A stretch of 64,000 bases of DNA from Ramlibacter tataouinensis TTB310. GTDB taxonomy: Bacteria; Pseudomonadota; Gammaproteobacteria; Burkholderiales; Burkholderiaceae_C. Every line of letters begins with the position of its first letter. The stretch's first letter is position 1. The notes under the pieces were generated by a model. The model did no database searches, was not told where the DNA came from, and saw nothing but the letters and a program-made list of their open reading frames with translations. The translations under genes were made by a program, and so were the position numbers. Positions 36,217 through 46,170 of the stretch are shown one piece after another. The stretch lies in assembly GCF_000215705.1 (NCBI RefSeq), contig NC_015677.1:4006194-4070193 (forward strand), in the 5' to 3' direction.

Positions 36217-37689
36217 TCAGGGCATGCCGGCGATCACTTCGGCCACCGCGGCCGTCAGCCGCTTGGCGTAGGGCACGTGCAGGAACTCGTTGGGGCCGTG
36301 GGCGTTGCTGCGGGGCCCCAGCACGCCGCACACCATCATCTGCGCGGTGGGAAAGCCGCTGCTGAGCATGTTCATCAGCGGGATGGTTCCGCCCTGGCCG
36401 ATGTAGCCGCAGGGCGCGCCGAAGTGCGCCTGGGAGGCACTGTTGAGCGCCTGCTCGAACCAGGGCGCCGTGGAAGGCGCATTCCAGCCGGTCGCGCCGC
36501 CGCTGCTCTCGAAGGTCACCCGGGCCTGGTAGGGGGCGTTGTCCTCCAGCAGGGCCTTGAGTTCCTGCACCGCCGCGGCCGCATCCACCAGGGGCGGCAG
36601 GCGCAGCGAGAGCTTGAAGGCGGTGTAGGGCCGCAGCACGTTGCCGGCATCCTGCAGCGCGGGAAAGCCCTCGGCGCCGGTCACCGACAGCGTGGGCGTC
36701 CACGTGCGGTTGAGCAGCGCCTGCACCGGGTCGGTGGTGGTGGGCAGGGCAAAGGCGGTGGAGCCGCCGCAGTCGTAGTGCGCCCAGGGAAAGCGCTTGT
36801 ACACCTCTTCGCCCAGGATGGCGGCGGTGGCCCTGGCCTGCCCGACGCGCTCGGCCGGGATTTCGCAGTGGAAGCTTTGCGGCAGCAGGCGGCCGGTCTT
36901 GCTGTCCTCCAGCCGGTCCAGCACCTGGCGCATGATGCGGAAGCTCGAGGGCACCAGGCCGGAGGCGTCGCCCGAGTGCACGCCCTCGGTCAGGATCTGC
37001 ACCTTCAGCGTGCCCGAGGCCATGCCGCGCAGCGAGGTGGTCAGCCACAGCTGGTCGTAGTTGCCGGCACCCGAATCCAGGCAGATCACCAGGCCCACTT
37101 GCCCCAGGCGCGGGCGCAGGGCGTCCACGTAGGGCAGCAGGTCGTAGGAGCCCGATTCCTCGCAGGTTTCCACCAGGCCCACGATGCGCGGGTGCGGCAC
37201 CTTCTGCGCCTTGAGCGCCTGCACCGCGGCGATGCTGGCGTACACCGCGTAGCCGTCGTCGGCGCCGCCGCGGCCATACAGCTTGCCGTCCTCGTACTTG
37301 GGCGTCCAGGGACCCAGGTCGTTGCGCCAGCCGCTGAACTCGGGCTGCTTGTCCAGGTGGCCGTACATCAGGACGGTCTGCGTGCTGTCCGGCCGGGTGG
37401 CGGGCACCTCGAAGAACAGCACCGGCGTGCGGCCTTCCAGGCGCACGATCTCGAGCTTGAGGCCCTCCACCTTCTGCGCCTCCACCCACGCGGCGGCGTT
37501 GCGCAGCACGGTCTCGATGTGGCCGTGCGCCACCCAGTCCTTGTCGAAGCCGGGCGACTTGGCCGGGATGGCGATGTAGTCGGAGATCTGGCGCACGATG
37601 TCGCCGTCCCACTGGCGGCTGACCTGTTGCAGGGCCAGGGCCGCGTCCAGCGTGCCGGCGGGGAGTTCACGGTGCAGGGGAGCGTTCAT
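36217..37689 (-). CDS. M20-family metallopeptidase/deacylase
   Basis: A 490-residue di-zinc hydrolase of peptidase family M20. Metal and catalytic residues are visible in MYGHLDKQPEFSGW (His, Asp), GRGGADDGYAVYA (Asp), ETCEESGS (catalytic Glu and ligand Glu), CLDSGAGNYDQLW (Asp) and HGPNEFLHVPY (last His ligand). The lid domain lies between about residues 225 and 370. This layout matches dipeptidases and amidohydrolases; the substrate is not assigned. ATG 37689 is used rather than 37728. Confidence 0.9.
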   Translation of the reverse strand: MNAPLHRELPAGTLDAALALQQVSRQWDGDIVRQISDYIAIPAKSPGFDKDWVAHGHIETVLRNAAAWVEAQKVEGLKLEIVRLEGRTPVLFFEVPATRPDSTQTVLMYGHLDKQPEFSGWRNDLGPWTPKYEDGKLYGRGGADDGYAVYASIAAVQALKAQKVPHPRIVGLVETCEESGSYDLLPYVDALRPRLGQVGLVICLDSGAGNYDQLWLTTSLRGMASGTLKVQILTEGVHSGDASGLVPSSFRIMRQVLDRLEDSKTGRLLPQSFHCEIPAERVGQARATAAILGEEVYKRFPWAHYDCGGSTAFALPTTTDPVQALLNRTWTPTLSVTGAEGFPALQDAGNVLRPYTAFKLSLRLPPLVDAAAAVQELKALLEDNAPYQARVTFESSGGATGWNAPSTAPWFEQALNSASQAHFGAPCGYIGQGGTIPLMNMLSSGFPTAQMMVCGVLGPRSNAHGPNEFLHVPYAKRLTAAVAEVIAGMP

Positions 37690-37778
37690 GGAAGGACTTC
37701 TTTCGGGTACGCGGAGAGAGCGCCACACTTTACGCCCACGCCGATGGCCGCGCTAGAGTGGGGCATGGAGGCCGCACC

Positions 37779-38581
37779 ATGAACCCTGCAGAAACCGCTT
37801 CCGGCGGCGCCGGCCAAGGCGGGCGCATCCACGTTGGCATCGGCGGCTGGACCTACGAGCCCTGGCGCGGCGGCAACTTCTACCCCGACGGCCTGCCGCA
37901 TGCGCAGGAGCTGCACCACGCCAGCCGCCGGCTCACCGCCATCGAGGTCAACGGCACCTACTACAGCACCTTCAAGCCGGCCACCTTCGCCAGGTGGCGC
38001 GACGAGACGCCCGAGGGCTTCGTGTTCTCGCTCAAGGCCACGCGCTTCGCCACCCACCGGCGCGAGCTCGCCGGCGCGGGCGACTCGATCCGGCGCTTCG
38101 TCGACAGCGGCATCGCCGAGCTGGGCGACAAGCTGGGCCCCATCGTCTGGCAGTTCATGCCGACCCAGGTGTTCGACCCGTGGACTTCGAGGCCTTCCTG
38201 GCTTTGCTGCCGGCGGCGGTGGGCGACCGGCCCCTGCGCCACGTGCTCGACGTGCGGCACGAGAGCTTCGCCACGCCCCATTACCTGGCGCTGGCGCGGC
38301 GCCATGGCTACGTGACGGTGCACACCGATTCGCCCAAGTTCCCGGCCATCGCCGACGCGGACGCACCGTTCGCGTACCTGAGGTTGATGCGCAGCGAGGC
38401 GCATCGGGCCAGCGGCTACCCGCGCGAGGCGCTGGACGCCTGGGCGGCCGGGGCGCAGGCCTGGGCGCGCGGCGATGCGCCCCTGCCGGGTCCGCGCGAC
38501 GTGTTCGTGTTCTTCATCAACGGCGCCAAGGAGCGCGCGCCGGCCGCCGCGCTGGAGCTCATCAGGCGCTTTAGCGGCTGA
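37779..38581 (+). pseudogene. DUF72-family protein interrupted by a frameshift
   Basis: Two reading frames joined end to end make a normal DUF72 protein. Residues from ATG 37779 include HVGIGGWTYEPWRGGNFYPDGL, EVNGTYYSTFKPATFARW, and KLGPIVWQFMPTQVFDP. After about 38180 the frame must shift by one base to continue as VDFEAFLALLPAAVGDRPLRHVLDVRHESF and end at 38581 with FFINGAKERAPAAA. GACCCGTGGAC most simply derives from GACCCGGTGGAC by loss of one G. The protein would be cut after about 180 codons in the first frame. GGAG lies eight bases upstream of the ATG. It is either a genuine decaying gene or a sequencing error. Confidence 0.85.
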
Positions 38582-38754
38582 GCCAGCTTGTCGAAGAAAA
38601 GGGCTGCAGCCCACGCCACGGCTCGCATCTCGCTCCCGAAACAGGAGCTTGCAGTAGGAGAGGGATGACATCTGGTTTCGTCCTGTTCGGTCATGGCACG
38701 CACATGCTTTGCCTTCCAATGCGATCCATACAACGCACACCGGGAGTCATCACC

Positions 38755-38949
38755 ATGGCCTTTGTCTTCGAATCCATCCCCGCACAGCGCAACGTCATCG
38801 AACTCGAAAACCCGCGTGAAGTGAGCTGGTGGATCAAACGGTTCGGCTGCAGCGAGGAACAGCTGCGCAACGCCGTGGCAGAGGTCGGCACCTGCGCCGC
38901 CAAGGTCGAGCAGCTTCTCGACGGCAGCGACATCATCGTCACGGTCTGA
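38755..38949 (+). CDS. DUF3606-family small protein
   Basis: A 64-residue protein with the pattern EVSWWIKRFGCSEEQLRNAVAEVGTCAAKVEQLL typical of DUF3606, a small family of unknown function in betaproteobacteria. The ATG at 38755 follows GGGAG by nine bases; an in-frame upstream start at 38665 is not supported. It is followed after 11 bases by the DUF421 membrane protein gene, so they may be co-transcribed. Confidence 0.8.
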   Translation: MAFVFESIPAQRNVIELENPREVSWWIKRFGCSEEQLRNAVAEVGTCAAKVEQLLDGSDIIVTV

Positions 38950-38960
38950 TCCGGCGTCCC

Positions 38961-39425
38961 ATGCTGGACCTGCAGCTTCCCTGGTGGGAGTTCGTGGTCC
39001 GCGCAGCCGCGGTGTATGCGGCGCTGATGGTCATGGTGCGGCTGACCGGCAAGCGCACGGTCGGGCAGTTCACGCCGTTCGACCTGCTGGTGGTGATGCT
39101 GCTGTCCGAGGCGGTGAGCGACGCGCTCAGCGGCGGCGACGAGTCCCTGCTGGGCGGCCTGATCGTCGCTGCCACGCTGGTGGTGCTGAACATGGTGATG
39201 GCGGTGGTCACCTCGCGCAGCGACAAGGCCGACCGGTTGCTGCAGGGCGCGCCGGTGCTGGTGGGCCGCGACGGGGTGATCTACGAGGACGTGCTCAAGC
39301 GCCAGCGGGTGCCGGTGGCCGACGTGGAAAAGGCGCTGCGATCGGCCGATTGCGACGTCCAGGACATGCGCATGGCCATCCTGGAGGCCGACGGCAGCAT
39401 CAACGTCATGAAGAAGCCGGGCTAG
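38961..39425 (+). CDS. DUF421 / YetF-family membrane protein
   Basis: A 154-residue protein with three N-terminal membrane helices ([46 protein letters not shown] carries the family's GKRxxxxxxxxDLL motif) and a C-terminal cytosolic part ([33 protein letters not shown]). YetF-like proteins are of unknown function. ATG 38961 is the first start after the DUF3606 stop. Its end overlaps the convergent otnI gene by 20 bases. Confidence 0.85.
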   Translation: MLDLQLPWWEFVVRAAAVYAALMVMVRLTGKRTVGQFTPFDLLVVMLLSEAVSDALSGGDESLLGGLIVAATLVVLNMVMAVVTSRSDKADRLLQGAPVLVGRDGVIYEDVLKRQRVPVADVEKALRSADCDVQDMRMAILEADGSINVMKKPG

Positions 39426-40266
39426 CCGCCCGCGCGGCGCGCAGCCAGCCCAGCCCGGCCGTGGTGCCACCGGCGACCGCGCCGCGCGCCGGCCGGTACT
39501 CGCAGCCCACCCAGCCCTGCCAGCCGCACTGCGTGGCCACCTCGTCGATCACGCCGAACAGGTAGGGGTGGTGGAGTTCGCCCAGGTCCGGCTCGTGGCG
39601 CTGCGGCACGCCGGCGATCTGGAAATGGCCGACCCGGCCGGTGGGCAGGTACTGGCGGATCTTCATCGCCACATCGCCCTCAACGATCTGGCAGTGGTAC
39701 AGGTCCATCTGCACCTGCACGTTGGGCTCGCCGATCTCCCCGATGAGCTCGTGCGCATGGTCCTGGCGGTTGAGAAAGAAGCCCGGGATGTCGCGCGTGT
39801 TGATGGGCTCGACCAGCAGCGCCACGCCGGCCTGGGCCGCCTGGCGGGCGGCCCGGCGCAGGTTGGCCACGTAGGTGGCGCGCACGCCCTCGCGCGTGTC
39901 GCCGGCCGGCACCAGCCCGGCCATGACGTGGACGCGCGGGCAGGCCAGGGCCTGGGCATAGCGCAGCGCCAGCGCCAGCCCCTCGCGGAACTCGGCTTCG
40001 CGTCCCGGCACGCAGGCCAGCCCCTTGTCGCCGGCGGCCCAGGCCTGGGCGATGGCCTCGCGCCGGCCGCCGCCGCCCGGCGGCGCGTTGAACAGCACCT
40101 GCTGCAGCCCGTGCGCCTCCAGCCGCGCCGCCAGTTCGGCCGGCTCCCAGTCGTAGGGGAACAGGTACTCCACCCCCTCGAAGCCGTCGCGCGCGGCGGC
40201 CTCGAAGCGGTCCAGGAAGGCCAGCTCGGGGTAGAGCATGGACAGGTTGGCGGCGAAGCGGGGCAT
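39406..40266 (-). CDS. otnI: 2-oxo-tetronate isomerase (hydroxypyruvate isomerase family)
   Basis: A 286-residue TIM-barrel enzyme of the hydroxypyruvate isomerase family, with [21 protein letters not shown] at the N-terminus, [29 protein letters not shown] and GCEYRPA at the C-terminus, which contain the metal-binding Glu, Asp and Glu residues. In tetronate catabolism OtnI converts 2-oxo-tetronate to 3-oxo-tetronate. It is the last gene of the minus-strand operon denD-otnK-otnC-otnI, 10 bases after otnC. The ATG at 40266 fits the conserved N-terminus better than 40293. Confidence 0.9.
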   Translation of the reverse strand: MPRFAANLSMLYPELAFLDRFEAAARDGFEGVEYLFPYDWEPAELAARLEAHGLQQVLFNAPPGGGGRREAIAQAWAAGDKGLACVPGREAEFREGLALALRYAQALACPRVHVMAGLVPAGDTREGVRATYVANLRRAARQAAQAGVALLVEPINTRDIPGFFLNRQDHAHELIGEIGEPNVQVQMDLYHCQIVEGDVAMKIRQYLPTGRVGHFQIAGVPQRHEPDLGELHHPYLFGVIDEVATQCGWQGWVGCEYRPARGAVAGGTTAGLGWLRAARAASPASS

Positions 40267-40276
40267 GGGTCGGTCC

Positions 40277-40939
40277 TTACCAGCGCGCGCCAAAGCGTTG
40301 GCGCAATTCCTCGATCTGCGGCTCGTCCAGCGGCACGGTGCCGGGCGCCAGCAGCGCCAGCCGCGCGGTCTCCTCCAGCTCCTCCAGCACCGCCATGGCG
40401 GCGGCCGGGCTGGCCTGCCACACGTTGGGGCCCAGCCGCGCCAGCATCACGGCGCGCAGCGGCCGGCCGGCGCGGCCGTAGCGCTCGATCGCCCGGGCCA
40501 CGGCCTCGGCCGCCTCGGGCGCACCGGGGCGATGGTAGGGGATGACCGGCACGCGGCCGACCTTCATCACGAAGTAAGGGGTCAGCGCGGGCAGCAGCTC
40601 TTCGCCCGCAGCGCGCAGGCTCAGGGCCACGCAGTGCGTGCTGTGGGTGTGGATGACGCAGCGGGTGCCGGGATCGAAGCCGCCCGCGGCCCGGTGGATG
40701 CGTGTGTGCAGCGCCGCCGTCTTGCTGGCCGGCAGGCCGCCGGTCTGCCGGCCGTCGGCGTCCAGGCGCGCCAGCTGCGCTGGGTCGAGCCAGCCCAGGC
40801 AGGCGTCGGTGGGCGTGATCAGCAGGCCGCCGTCGTCCAGCCGCATGCTGATGTTGCCGGCCGTGCCATGCACATAGCCGCGCGCGAACAGGCTCTGGCC
40901 GACACGGCAGATCTCCTCGCGCGCCAGCGACTCGTTCAC
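40277..40939 (-). CDS. otnC: 3-oxo-tetronate 4-phosphate decarboxylase (class II aldolase family)
   Basis: A 220-residue class II aldolase/adducin protein. It has [14 protein letters not shown], the loop [16 protein letters not shown], metal-binding [11 protein letters not shown] and PYHRPG. In the OtnC family the enzyme decarboxylates 3-oxo-tetronate-4-phosphate to dihydroxyacetone phosphate. The start is GTG at 40939, overlapping the otnK stop (GTGA), which shows translational coupling. It is followed by otnI. Confidence 0.9.
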   Translation of the reverse strand: MNESLAREEICRVGQSLFARGYVHGTAGNISMRLDDGGLLITPTDACLGWLDPAQLARLDADGRQTGGLPASKTAALHTRIHRAAGGFDPGTRCVIHTHSTHCVALSLRAAGEELLPALTPYFVMKVGRVPVIPYHRPGAPEAAEAVARAIERYGRAGRPLRAVMLARLGPNVWQASPAAAMAVLEELEETARLALLAPGTVPLDEPQIEELRQRFGARW

Positions 40940-42213
40940 CGCAGCCCCTGGAAGGCGCGGCTGAAGAAATCCTCGCCGCCGAAGTTGCCGGACTTCAGCG
41001 CCAGGTGCAGGCCCGTGTCCCGCGCGGCACCCGTCCAGGCGTGGCACCAGGGCACGCCGGTGTCGATCTGCGGGCCGATGCGCATCTGGGCCACCCCCAG
41101 CGCCTGCACGCAGGCGCCCGAGGTCTCGCCGCCCGCCACCACCAGCTGGCCCACGCCGCGCTCCACCAGGCCGCGGGCGACGGCGGCCAGCGCGCCTTCG
41201 ATGCGCTCGCCGGCCTGCGCCGTGCCGAAGCGGGACTGCACCGCCCTCACCTGCTCGGCCGCGGCGGTGGAATAGACCAGCACCGGCCCCTGCGGCAGGC
41301 ACGGCGCGGCCCAGGCCAGCGCCTCGCCGGCCACGTCCTCGCCGGCGGCGATGCGCAGCGGGTCGACGGCGAACGCGGGACGGCCGGCGGCGATGAAGTG
41401 CGCCACCTGCCGCTGGGTGGCCAGCGAGCAGCTGCCCGACACCACCGCCTGCAGCCCCTGCGCGGGCGGCAGCGCGCTGGCCTGGCCCGAGGGCGCCAGG
41501 CCGTGGTTGGCGGGCAGGCCGATGGCCAGGCCGGAGCCGGCGGTCACCAGCGGCAGCCCGGCCACCGCGGCGCCCAGGCGCAGCAGGTCGTCGTTGGACA
41601 GGGCGTCGGCGATGGCGATGCCCACGCCCTGGGCGCGCAGTTCGGCCATGCGATCGCGGATGGCTTGCGGGCCGCGCGCCACCACGCGGTGGTCGATCAG
41701 GCCGACCCGGCGGGGGCACTGGGCCTGCAGCACCCGCACCAGGTTGGCATCGGTCATGGGGGTGAGCGGGTGGTTCTGCATGCCGGACTCGTTCAGCAGC
41801 GCGTCGCCCACGAACAGATGCCCCTTGACCACCGTGCGGCCGTTGTCGGGGAAGGCCGGCGTGGCGATGGTGAAGCCGCAGCCCAGCGCGTCCATCAGCG
41901 CCTCGGTCACCGGGCCGATGTTGCCGGCCGGCGTGCTGTCGAAGGTGGAGCAGATCTTGAAGTAGACCTGGCCGGCGCCCTGGGCCTGCAGCCAGCGCAG
42001 CGCCGCCAGCGACTGCGCCACGGCGTCGGCGGCCGGGATGGTGCGCGACTTCAGCGCCACCACCACGGCATCGACCTCGCCTTCCAGGGGCTGCGCCGGC
42101 ACGCCGTTGGCCTGCAGCACGCGCATGCCGGCGCGCACCAGGTTGTTGGCCAGGTCGGTGGCGCCGGTGAAGTCGTCGGCGATACAGCCGAGTTTCAGGG
42201 CCCCCGCGCTCAT
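40936..42213 (-). CDS. otnK: 3-oxo-tetronate kinase
   Basis: A 425-residue four-carbon acid sugar kinase (DUF1537 family). The N-terminal substrate domain has [22 protein letters not shown] and [23 protein letters not shown], and the C-terminal nucleotide-binding domain has [13 protein letters not shown] and [14 protein letters not shown]. It phosphorylates 3-oxo-tetronate at C4. The start overlaps the denD stop, and its end overlaps otnC. The ATG at 42213 places the conserved Asp-Asp motif near the N-terminus, as in homologues. Confidence 0.92.
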   Translation of the reverse strand: MSAGALKLGCIADDFTGATDLANNLVRAGMRVLQANGVPAQPLEGEVDAVVVALKSRTIPAADAVAQSLAALRWLQAQGAGQVYFKICSTFDSTPAGNIGPVTEALMDALGCGFTIATPAFPDNGRTVVKGHLFVGDALLNESGMQNHPLTPMTDANLVRVLQAQCPRRVGLIDHRVVARGPQAIRDRMAELRAQGVGIAIADALSNDDLLRLGAAVAGLPLVTAGSGLAIGLPANHGLAPSGQASALPPAQGLQAVVSGSCSLATQRQVAHFIAAGRPAFAVDPLRIAAGEDVAGEALAWAAPCLPQGPVLVYSTAAAEQVRAVQSRFGTAQAGERIEGALAAVARGLVERGVGQLVVAGGETSGACVQALGVAQMRIGPQIDTGVPWCHAWTGAARDTGLHLALKSGNFGGEDFFSRAFQGLR

Positions 42214-43220
42214 TTCACCGGCAGCTTCACGGCCTGCGGGTTCTCGCGGATGTAGTCGCGCACCACCGCCTCGAAGCTCGCGTCGGCCCGCAGACCCAGG
42301 GCGCGGGCGCGGTCCCACTGGATGTCACCGGGCCAGGTGCTGACCAGGCGCCCGATGGCGGCGTCGGGCGTCCAGTCCAGCAGCGCCGTGGCCTCGCGCC
42401 CGGCCACCGTCTCCAGCGCCGCCGCCATCTCGCCCACGCTGGTGCGCAGCGACGGCAGGTTCAGCGCGATGAGCGGGCCCCAGTCGGCGTCCGGGGCCTC
42501 GGCGGCGCGCAGCAGGCCTTCCACGGTGCGGGCCGGCGAGGCCAGGGCCACCGGCGTGGCTGCGGGCACCGGCACGGCCGCCTTCAGCCCGGCCAGCGGC
42601 TCGCGGATCATCCCGGACAGGAAGCCCGAGGCCGCGCCGTTGGGCCGGCCCGGCCGCACGCTCACCGTCATCAGCCGCACGCTGCGGCCGAAGAAGAAGC
42701 CTTTGCGCGCGTAATCGGCCACCAGCTGCTCGCAGACGAACTTCTGGATGCCGTAGCTGCTTTGCGGCGTGGGCAGGGTCTGGTCCTCGATCGGCTCGGG
42801 CAACGGCTGGCCCGGCAGCTTGCCGAACACCGCCAGCGAGCTGGCGAACACCAGCACCGGCCGGCTGCCGAGGGCGCGGCAGGCCTCCAGCAGCGCCTGG
42901 GTGGCCGCCAGGTTGCTGCGCATGCCCAGGTCGAAATCGGCCTCGCACTCGCCGCTCACGGCGGCGGCCAGGTGGAACACGGCATCCGTGCCCGCTCCAG
43001 GCAAGCGCCGCGCCGCCAGCAGCTCCAGCAGGTCGCCGCCCACGTGCGTGACGCGGGCGTCGGCCGCCAGGTCGGCCGGTGGCGGCGCGATGTCGGTCAG
43101 GGTGATGCGCTCGATGCGCCGGGCCGGCGCGCCGCGCAGGGACAGCGAGCCTTGCTGCAGCAGGGTGCGGGCGAGCCGGGCGCCCAGGAAGCCGCTGCCG
43201 CCGGTGATCAGGATGTTCAT
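42210..43220 (-). CDS. denD: D-erythronate dehydrogenase (NAD-dependent epimerase family)
   Basis: A 336-residue extended SDR with NAD-binding [14 protein letters not shown], the [16 protein letters not shown] segment, Ser in FASSLAVFG and the catalytic YGIQK. Such proteins associated with otn genes oxidise D-erythronate to 2-oxo-tetronate, the first step of the pathway. Being first in the four-gene operon denD-otnK-otnC-otnI fits this role. Alternative substrates such as L-threonate are possible because stereochemistry cannot be read from sequence. No adjacent regulator or transporter gene is in the window. Confidence 0.88.
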   Translation of the reverse strand: MNILITGGSGFLGARLARTLLQQGSLSLRGAPARRIERITLTDIAPPPADLAADARVTHVGGDLLELLAARRLPGAGTDAVFHLAAAVSGECEADFDLGMRSNLAATQALLEACRALGSRPVLVFASSLAVFGKLPGQPLPEPIEDQTLPTPQSSYGIQKFVCEQLVADYARKGFFFGRSVRLMTVSVRPGRPNGAASGFLSGMIREPLAGLKAAVPVPAATPVALASPARTVEGLLRAAEAPDADWGPLIALNLPSLRTSVGEMAAALETVAGREATALLDWTPDAAIGRLVSTWPGDIQWDRARALGLRADASFEAVVRDYIRENPQAVKLPVK

Positions 43221-43246
43221 GGCGGCAAGCATAGCCGCGCACGCGC

Positions 43247-44620
43247 CTACGCCCAGCCCAGCAGTCGCAGCGCCAGCCCCGCCAGCGCGCAGCCCAGGAT
43301 CACCGGGATGACGCCGGCCTTGAAGCGGAACAGCGCCACCGCGGCCAGCAGCGCCAGCCCCAGCGCCGCCAGGTCCACGCCCCCGCCGCCCTGCGGCCGG
43401 GCGATGTGCGCGAGGAAGAACAGGGCCAGCGTGGCGATCACGCCCACCACCGCGGCGGTGATGGCGGTCAGGGGCGCGGTGAACTTCAGCTGCCCGTGCG
43501 TGGACTCCACCAGCGGCCCGCCGGCCAGGATGAACAGGAAGGACGGCAGGAAGGTGAACCAGGTGGCCACGCAGGCGGCCAGCGCCGCGCCCAGGAACAG
43601 CGCCTCCGGCCCCAGCACCTGCTTGGCCCAGCCGCCGACGAAACCGACGAAGGCCACCACCATGATCAGCGGGCCCGGCGTGGTCTCGCCCAGTGCCAGG
43701 CCGTCGATCATCTGCGGGCCGGTCAGCCACTGGAAGTGCTCGACCGCGCCCTGGTACACGTAGGGCAGCACCGCATAGGCGCCGCCGAAGGTCAGCAGCG
43801 CGGCCTTGGTGAAGAACCAGCCCATCTGCGCCAGCGTGCCCTGCGCTCCCTGGGCCGCCACCAGCAGCCCCATCGGAGCCGCCCACAGCACGGCGCCGGC
43901 CACGACCACGGTACCTAGGCGGGCGCGGCTGAAGCGCGCATGTGGCGGCGTGGGCGTGTCGTCGTCGATCAGCGCCGGGCCCCAGGTCTTTCCCGCGGCC
44001 GGTCCGCCGTGCGCGCCGCCGATGCTGAACTGCCCGGGCGCCCAGCGCGCGCCCGCCCAGCCCGCCAGCGCCGCGCCCAGCACCACCCAGGGGAAGGGGA
44101 TCCCCAGCACCGCGATGGCGAGGAAACTCAGGAGCGCGATGGCCCACAGCGCCGGCGTGCGCCGCGGCGAGCGCAGCGTGCGGCTGCCGATGCGCCACAC
44201 CGCGTGCAGCACGATGGCCGCCACCGCCGGCTTGATGCCGTAGAACAGGCCGGCCACCAGCGGCACGTCGCCGAAGCGCAGGTAGACCCAGCTCAGCGCG
44301 ATCAGGATGAACAGCGAGGGCAGCACGAACAGCGCGCCGGCCGCGACGCCGCCCCAGGTGCGGTGCATCAGCCAGCCGATGTAGGTGGCCAGCTGCTGCG
44401 CCTCGGGGCCGGGCAGCAGCATGCAGTAGTTGAGGGAATGCAGGAAGCGCCGCTCGGAGATCCAGCGCCGCTGCTCCACCAGCTCGCGGTGCATGATCGC
44501 GATCTGCCCGGCCGGCCCGCCGAAGCTGATGAAGCCCAGCCTGAGCCAGAAGCGCAGGGCCTGCGCGAAGGGCACCGCGGGCGGCGGTGACTGCGTTTCG
44601 GTCGCCGCGACCGCGCTCAT
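43247..44620 (-). CDS. chrA: Chromate transporter ChrA
   Basis: A 457-residue chromate efflux protein of the long (two-domain) CHR type. Each half carries the family pattern: [30 protein letters not shown] in the first and [26 protein letters not shown] in the second, plus [20 protein letters not shown] and [18 protein letters not shown]. It extrudes chromate using the proton gradient. It starts by overlapping the stop of the ChrB-rhodanese gene (ATGA). Confidence 0.95.
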   Translation of the reverse strand: MSAVAATETQSPPPAVPFAQALRFWLRLGFISFGGPAGQIAIMHRELVEQRRWISERRFLHSLNYCMLLPGPEAQQLATYIGWLMHRTWGGVAAGALFVLPSLFILIALSWVYLRFGDVPLVAGLFYGIKPAVAAIVLHAVWRIGSRTLRSPRRTPALWAIALLSFLAIAVLGIPFPWVVLGAALAGWAGARWAPGQFSIGGAHGGPAAGKTWGPALIDDDTPTPPHARFSRARLGTVVVAGAVLWAAPMGLLVAAQGAQGTLAQMGWFFTKAALLTFGGAYAVLPYVYQGAVEHFQWLTGPQMIDGLALGETTPGPLIMVVAFVGFVGGWAKQVLGPEALFLGAALAACVATWFTFLPSFLFILAGGPLVESTHGQLKFTAPLTAITAAVVGVIATLALFFLAHIARPQGGGGVDLAALGLALLAAVALFRFKAGVIPVILGCALAGLALRLLGWA

Positions 44621-45489
44621 GCCGCCGCCACCGCGTGGGCCTGCCAGCTGTGGCGCTCGTCCTGGCCGGCACGGCACCATTCGTACAAGGCGTCGTACAG
44701 CGGCTCGGCGGCCGCCCGCATCGCCTGGTCGTCCTGCGCGTGCAGGCGCGACAGGCCCAGCGACAGCGCCAGCAGGCCGGCCGACTGCGGCGCCAGCGCC
44801 GGGCGGCTGGTGTCGGCGCCGCGCACGATGGCGGCCAGCGTGTCCAGCCCCGGCGCCTGCAGCTCGAAGGCGCGCAGCAGGGCGTCGAAGCTGCAGCGTT
44901 CCCACTCGTGGCTGATGGGCGCGCCCTCGATGTCGAAGGCCACGGCGCCCAGCTGCCGCGCCTGCCCGAACACCTGGTCTTCGGGCACGTAGAAGAACTG
45001 CGCACCGGGATCGATGAAGCGCCGGATCAGCCAGGGACAGGCGGCGCGGTCGATCTTGGGCCGGGCCCGGGTGATCCAGCGCGACGGCCGCTCGCCGGTG
45101 ACGCCCAGGTCGGGGCGCTTGCGCAGGCGCGGCGGCGCCTTACTGCGCCACCGGACGATGTCCTGCGGCGCGTCCACGCCGTCCTGGCCGCCTTCGAAAC
45201 CGCCGGCCAGGTAGCGCGCGTTCCAGCCGGCGTCGCGCAGCGCCTGGGCGGCGTCACGGCTCACTTCGTGGCCGTACACGCAGTAGACGACCGCCTCGCG
45301 CGGCGCATGCTCCCGCGCGAACGCGGGGAGATCCACAGGGTCGCAGCGCTGCGTGCCGGCGACCAGCCGGTCGCCGGCCGCGAAGGCGGCCGCGCGGCGC
45401 ACGTCCAGCACCAGCGGCGCATCGGCGCGGCCCAGCCGGGCGGCGAGTTCTGCGGGAGAAATGGATGGGTCAGGTGAAACGGTGTCCAT
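44617..45489 (-). CDS. chrB: Rhodanese-ChrB fusion, chromate resistance protein
   Basis: A 290-residue fusion. Residues about 8-100 are a rhodanese domain ([20 protein letters not shown], with active-site loop [15 protein letters not shown] that contains Cys), and residues about 130-285 are the ChrB C-terminal domain ([36 protein letters not shown]). It is a sensor or accessory partner of ChrA; the ChrB N-terminal domain is absent. The frame is open upstream: an in-frame TTG lies at 45504 and further coding-like residues (PSKRWQLDLGIAL) precede the ATG. The ATG at 45489 has no strong ribosome-binding site. Confidence 0.85.
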   Translation of the reverse strand: MDTVSPDPSISPAELAARLGRADAPLVLDVRRAAAFAAGDRLVAGTQRCDPVDLPAFAREHAPREAVVYCVYGHEVSRDAAQALRDAGWNARYLAGGFEGGQDGVDAPQDIVRWRSKAPPRLRKRPDLGVTGERPSRWITRARPKIDRAACPWLIRRFIDPGAQFFYVPEDQVFGQARQLGAVAFDIEGAPISHEWERCSFDALLRAFELQAPGLDTLAAIVRGADTSRPALAPQSAGLLALSLGLSRLHAQDDQAMRAAAEPLYDALYEWCRAGQDERHSWQAHAVAAA

Positions 45490-45585
45490 GAGCGCAATTC
45501 CCAAGTCGAGTTGCCAGCGCTTGGACGGGACACCGTCTATCCGAGGGGACCGGGAGGCTGAATTCCCGTTGCCGCGGATGCTACC

Positions 45586-46170
45586 TCAACCCCGCTCGAA
45601 GCGGAACACCGCGGTGCCGGCGCGCAGGTTGGGCAGCAGGCGCACCTCGCGTCCCTCCTGCATGCCGAAGGCGTCCAGCAGCGACAGGCGGTTGCGGGTG
45701 GCCAGCACCTCGAAGTCCTTGTAGGTGCCCACGCGGATGTTGGGCGTGTCGTACCACTGGTAGGGCAGGCGCTTGGTCACCGGCATGCGGCCGCGGGCAA
45801 CGGCCAGCCGGTTGGGCCAGTGGGCGAAATTGGGGAAGGCCACGATGCCCACCTTGCCCACCCGGGCCGTCTCGCGCAGCATGGTCTCGGCATTGCGCAG
45901 GTGCTGCAGGGTGTCGATCTGCAGCACCACGTCGAACGAGTCGTCGTCGAACATGGCCAGGCCCTCTTCCAGGTTCAGCTGGATCACGTCGACCCCGCGC
46001 CTGACGCAGGCCAGCACGTTGGCGTCGGCGATCTCCACGCCGTAGCCGCTGCAGCCGCGCTCGCGCTGCAGCAGATGGAGCAGGGCGCCGTCGCCGCAGC
46101 CCAGGTCCAGCACGCGCGAGCCCGGCGGCACCATGCGGGCGATGGTCTGCATCAAGGGACGGTCGCTCAT
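45586..46170 (-). CDS. metW: Methionine biosynthesis protein MetW
   Basis: A 194-residue methyltransferase-like protein with motif [45 protein letters not shown] and [16 protein letters not shown] segments. MetW associates with MetX and is needed for full homoserine acyltransferase activity in MetX/MetW organisms. Its ATG overlaps the metX stop (ATGA), so the two are coupled. It is in the same transcript as metX and thus under the riboswitch. Confidence 0.93.
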   Translation of the reverse strand: MSDRPLMQTIARMVPPGSRVLDLGCGDGALLHLLQRERGCSGYGVEIADANVLACVRRGVDVIQLNLEEGLAMFDDDSFDVVLQIDTLQHLRNAETMLRETARVGKVGIVAFPNFAHWPNRLAVARGRMPVTKRLPYQWYDTPNIRVGTYKDFEVLATRNRLSLLDAFGMQEGREVRLLPNLRAGTAVFRFERG

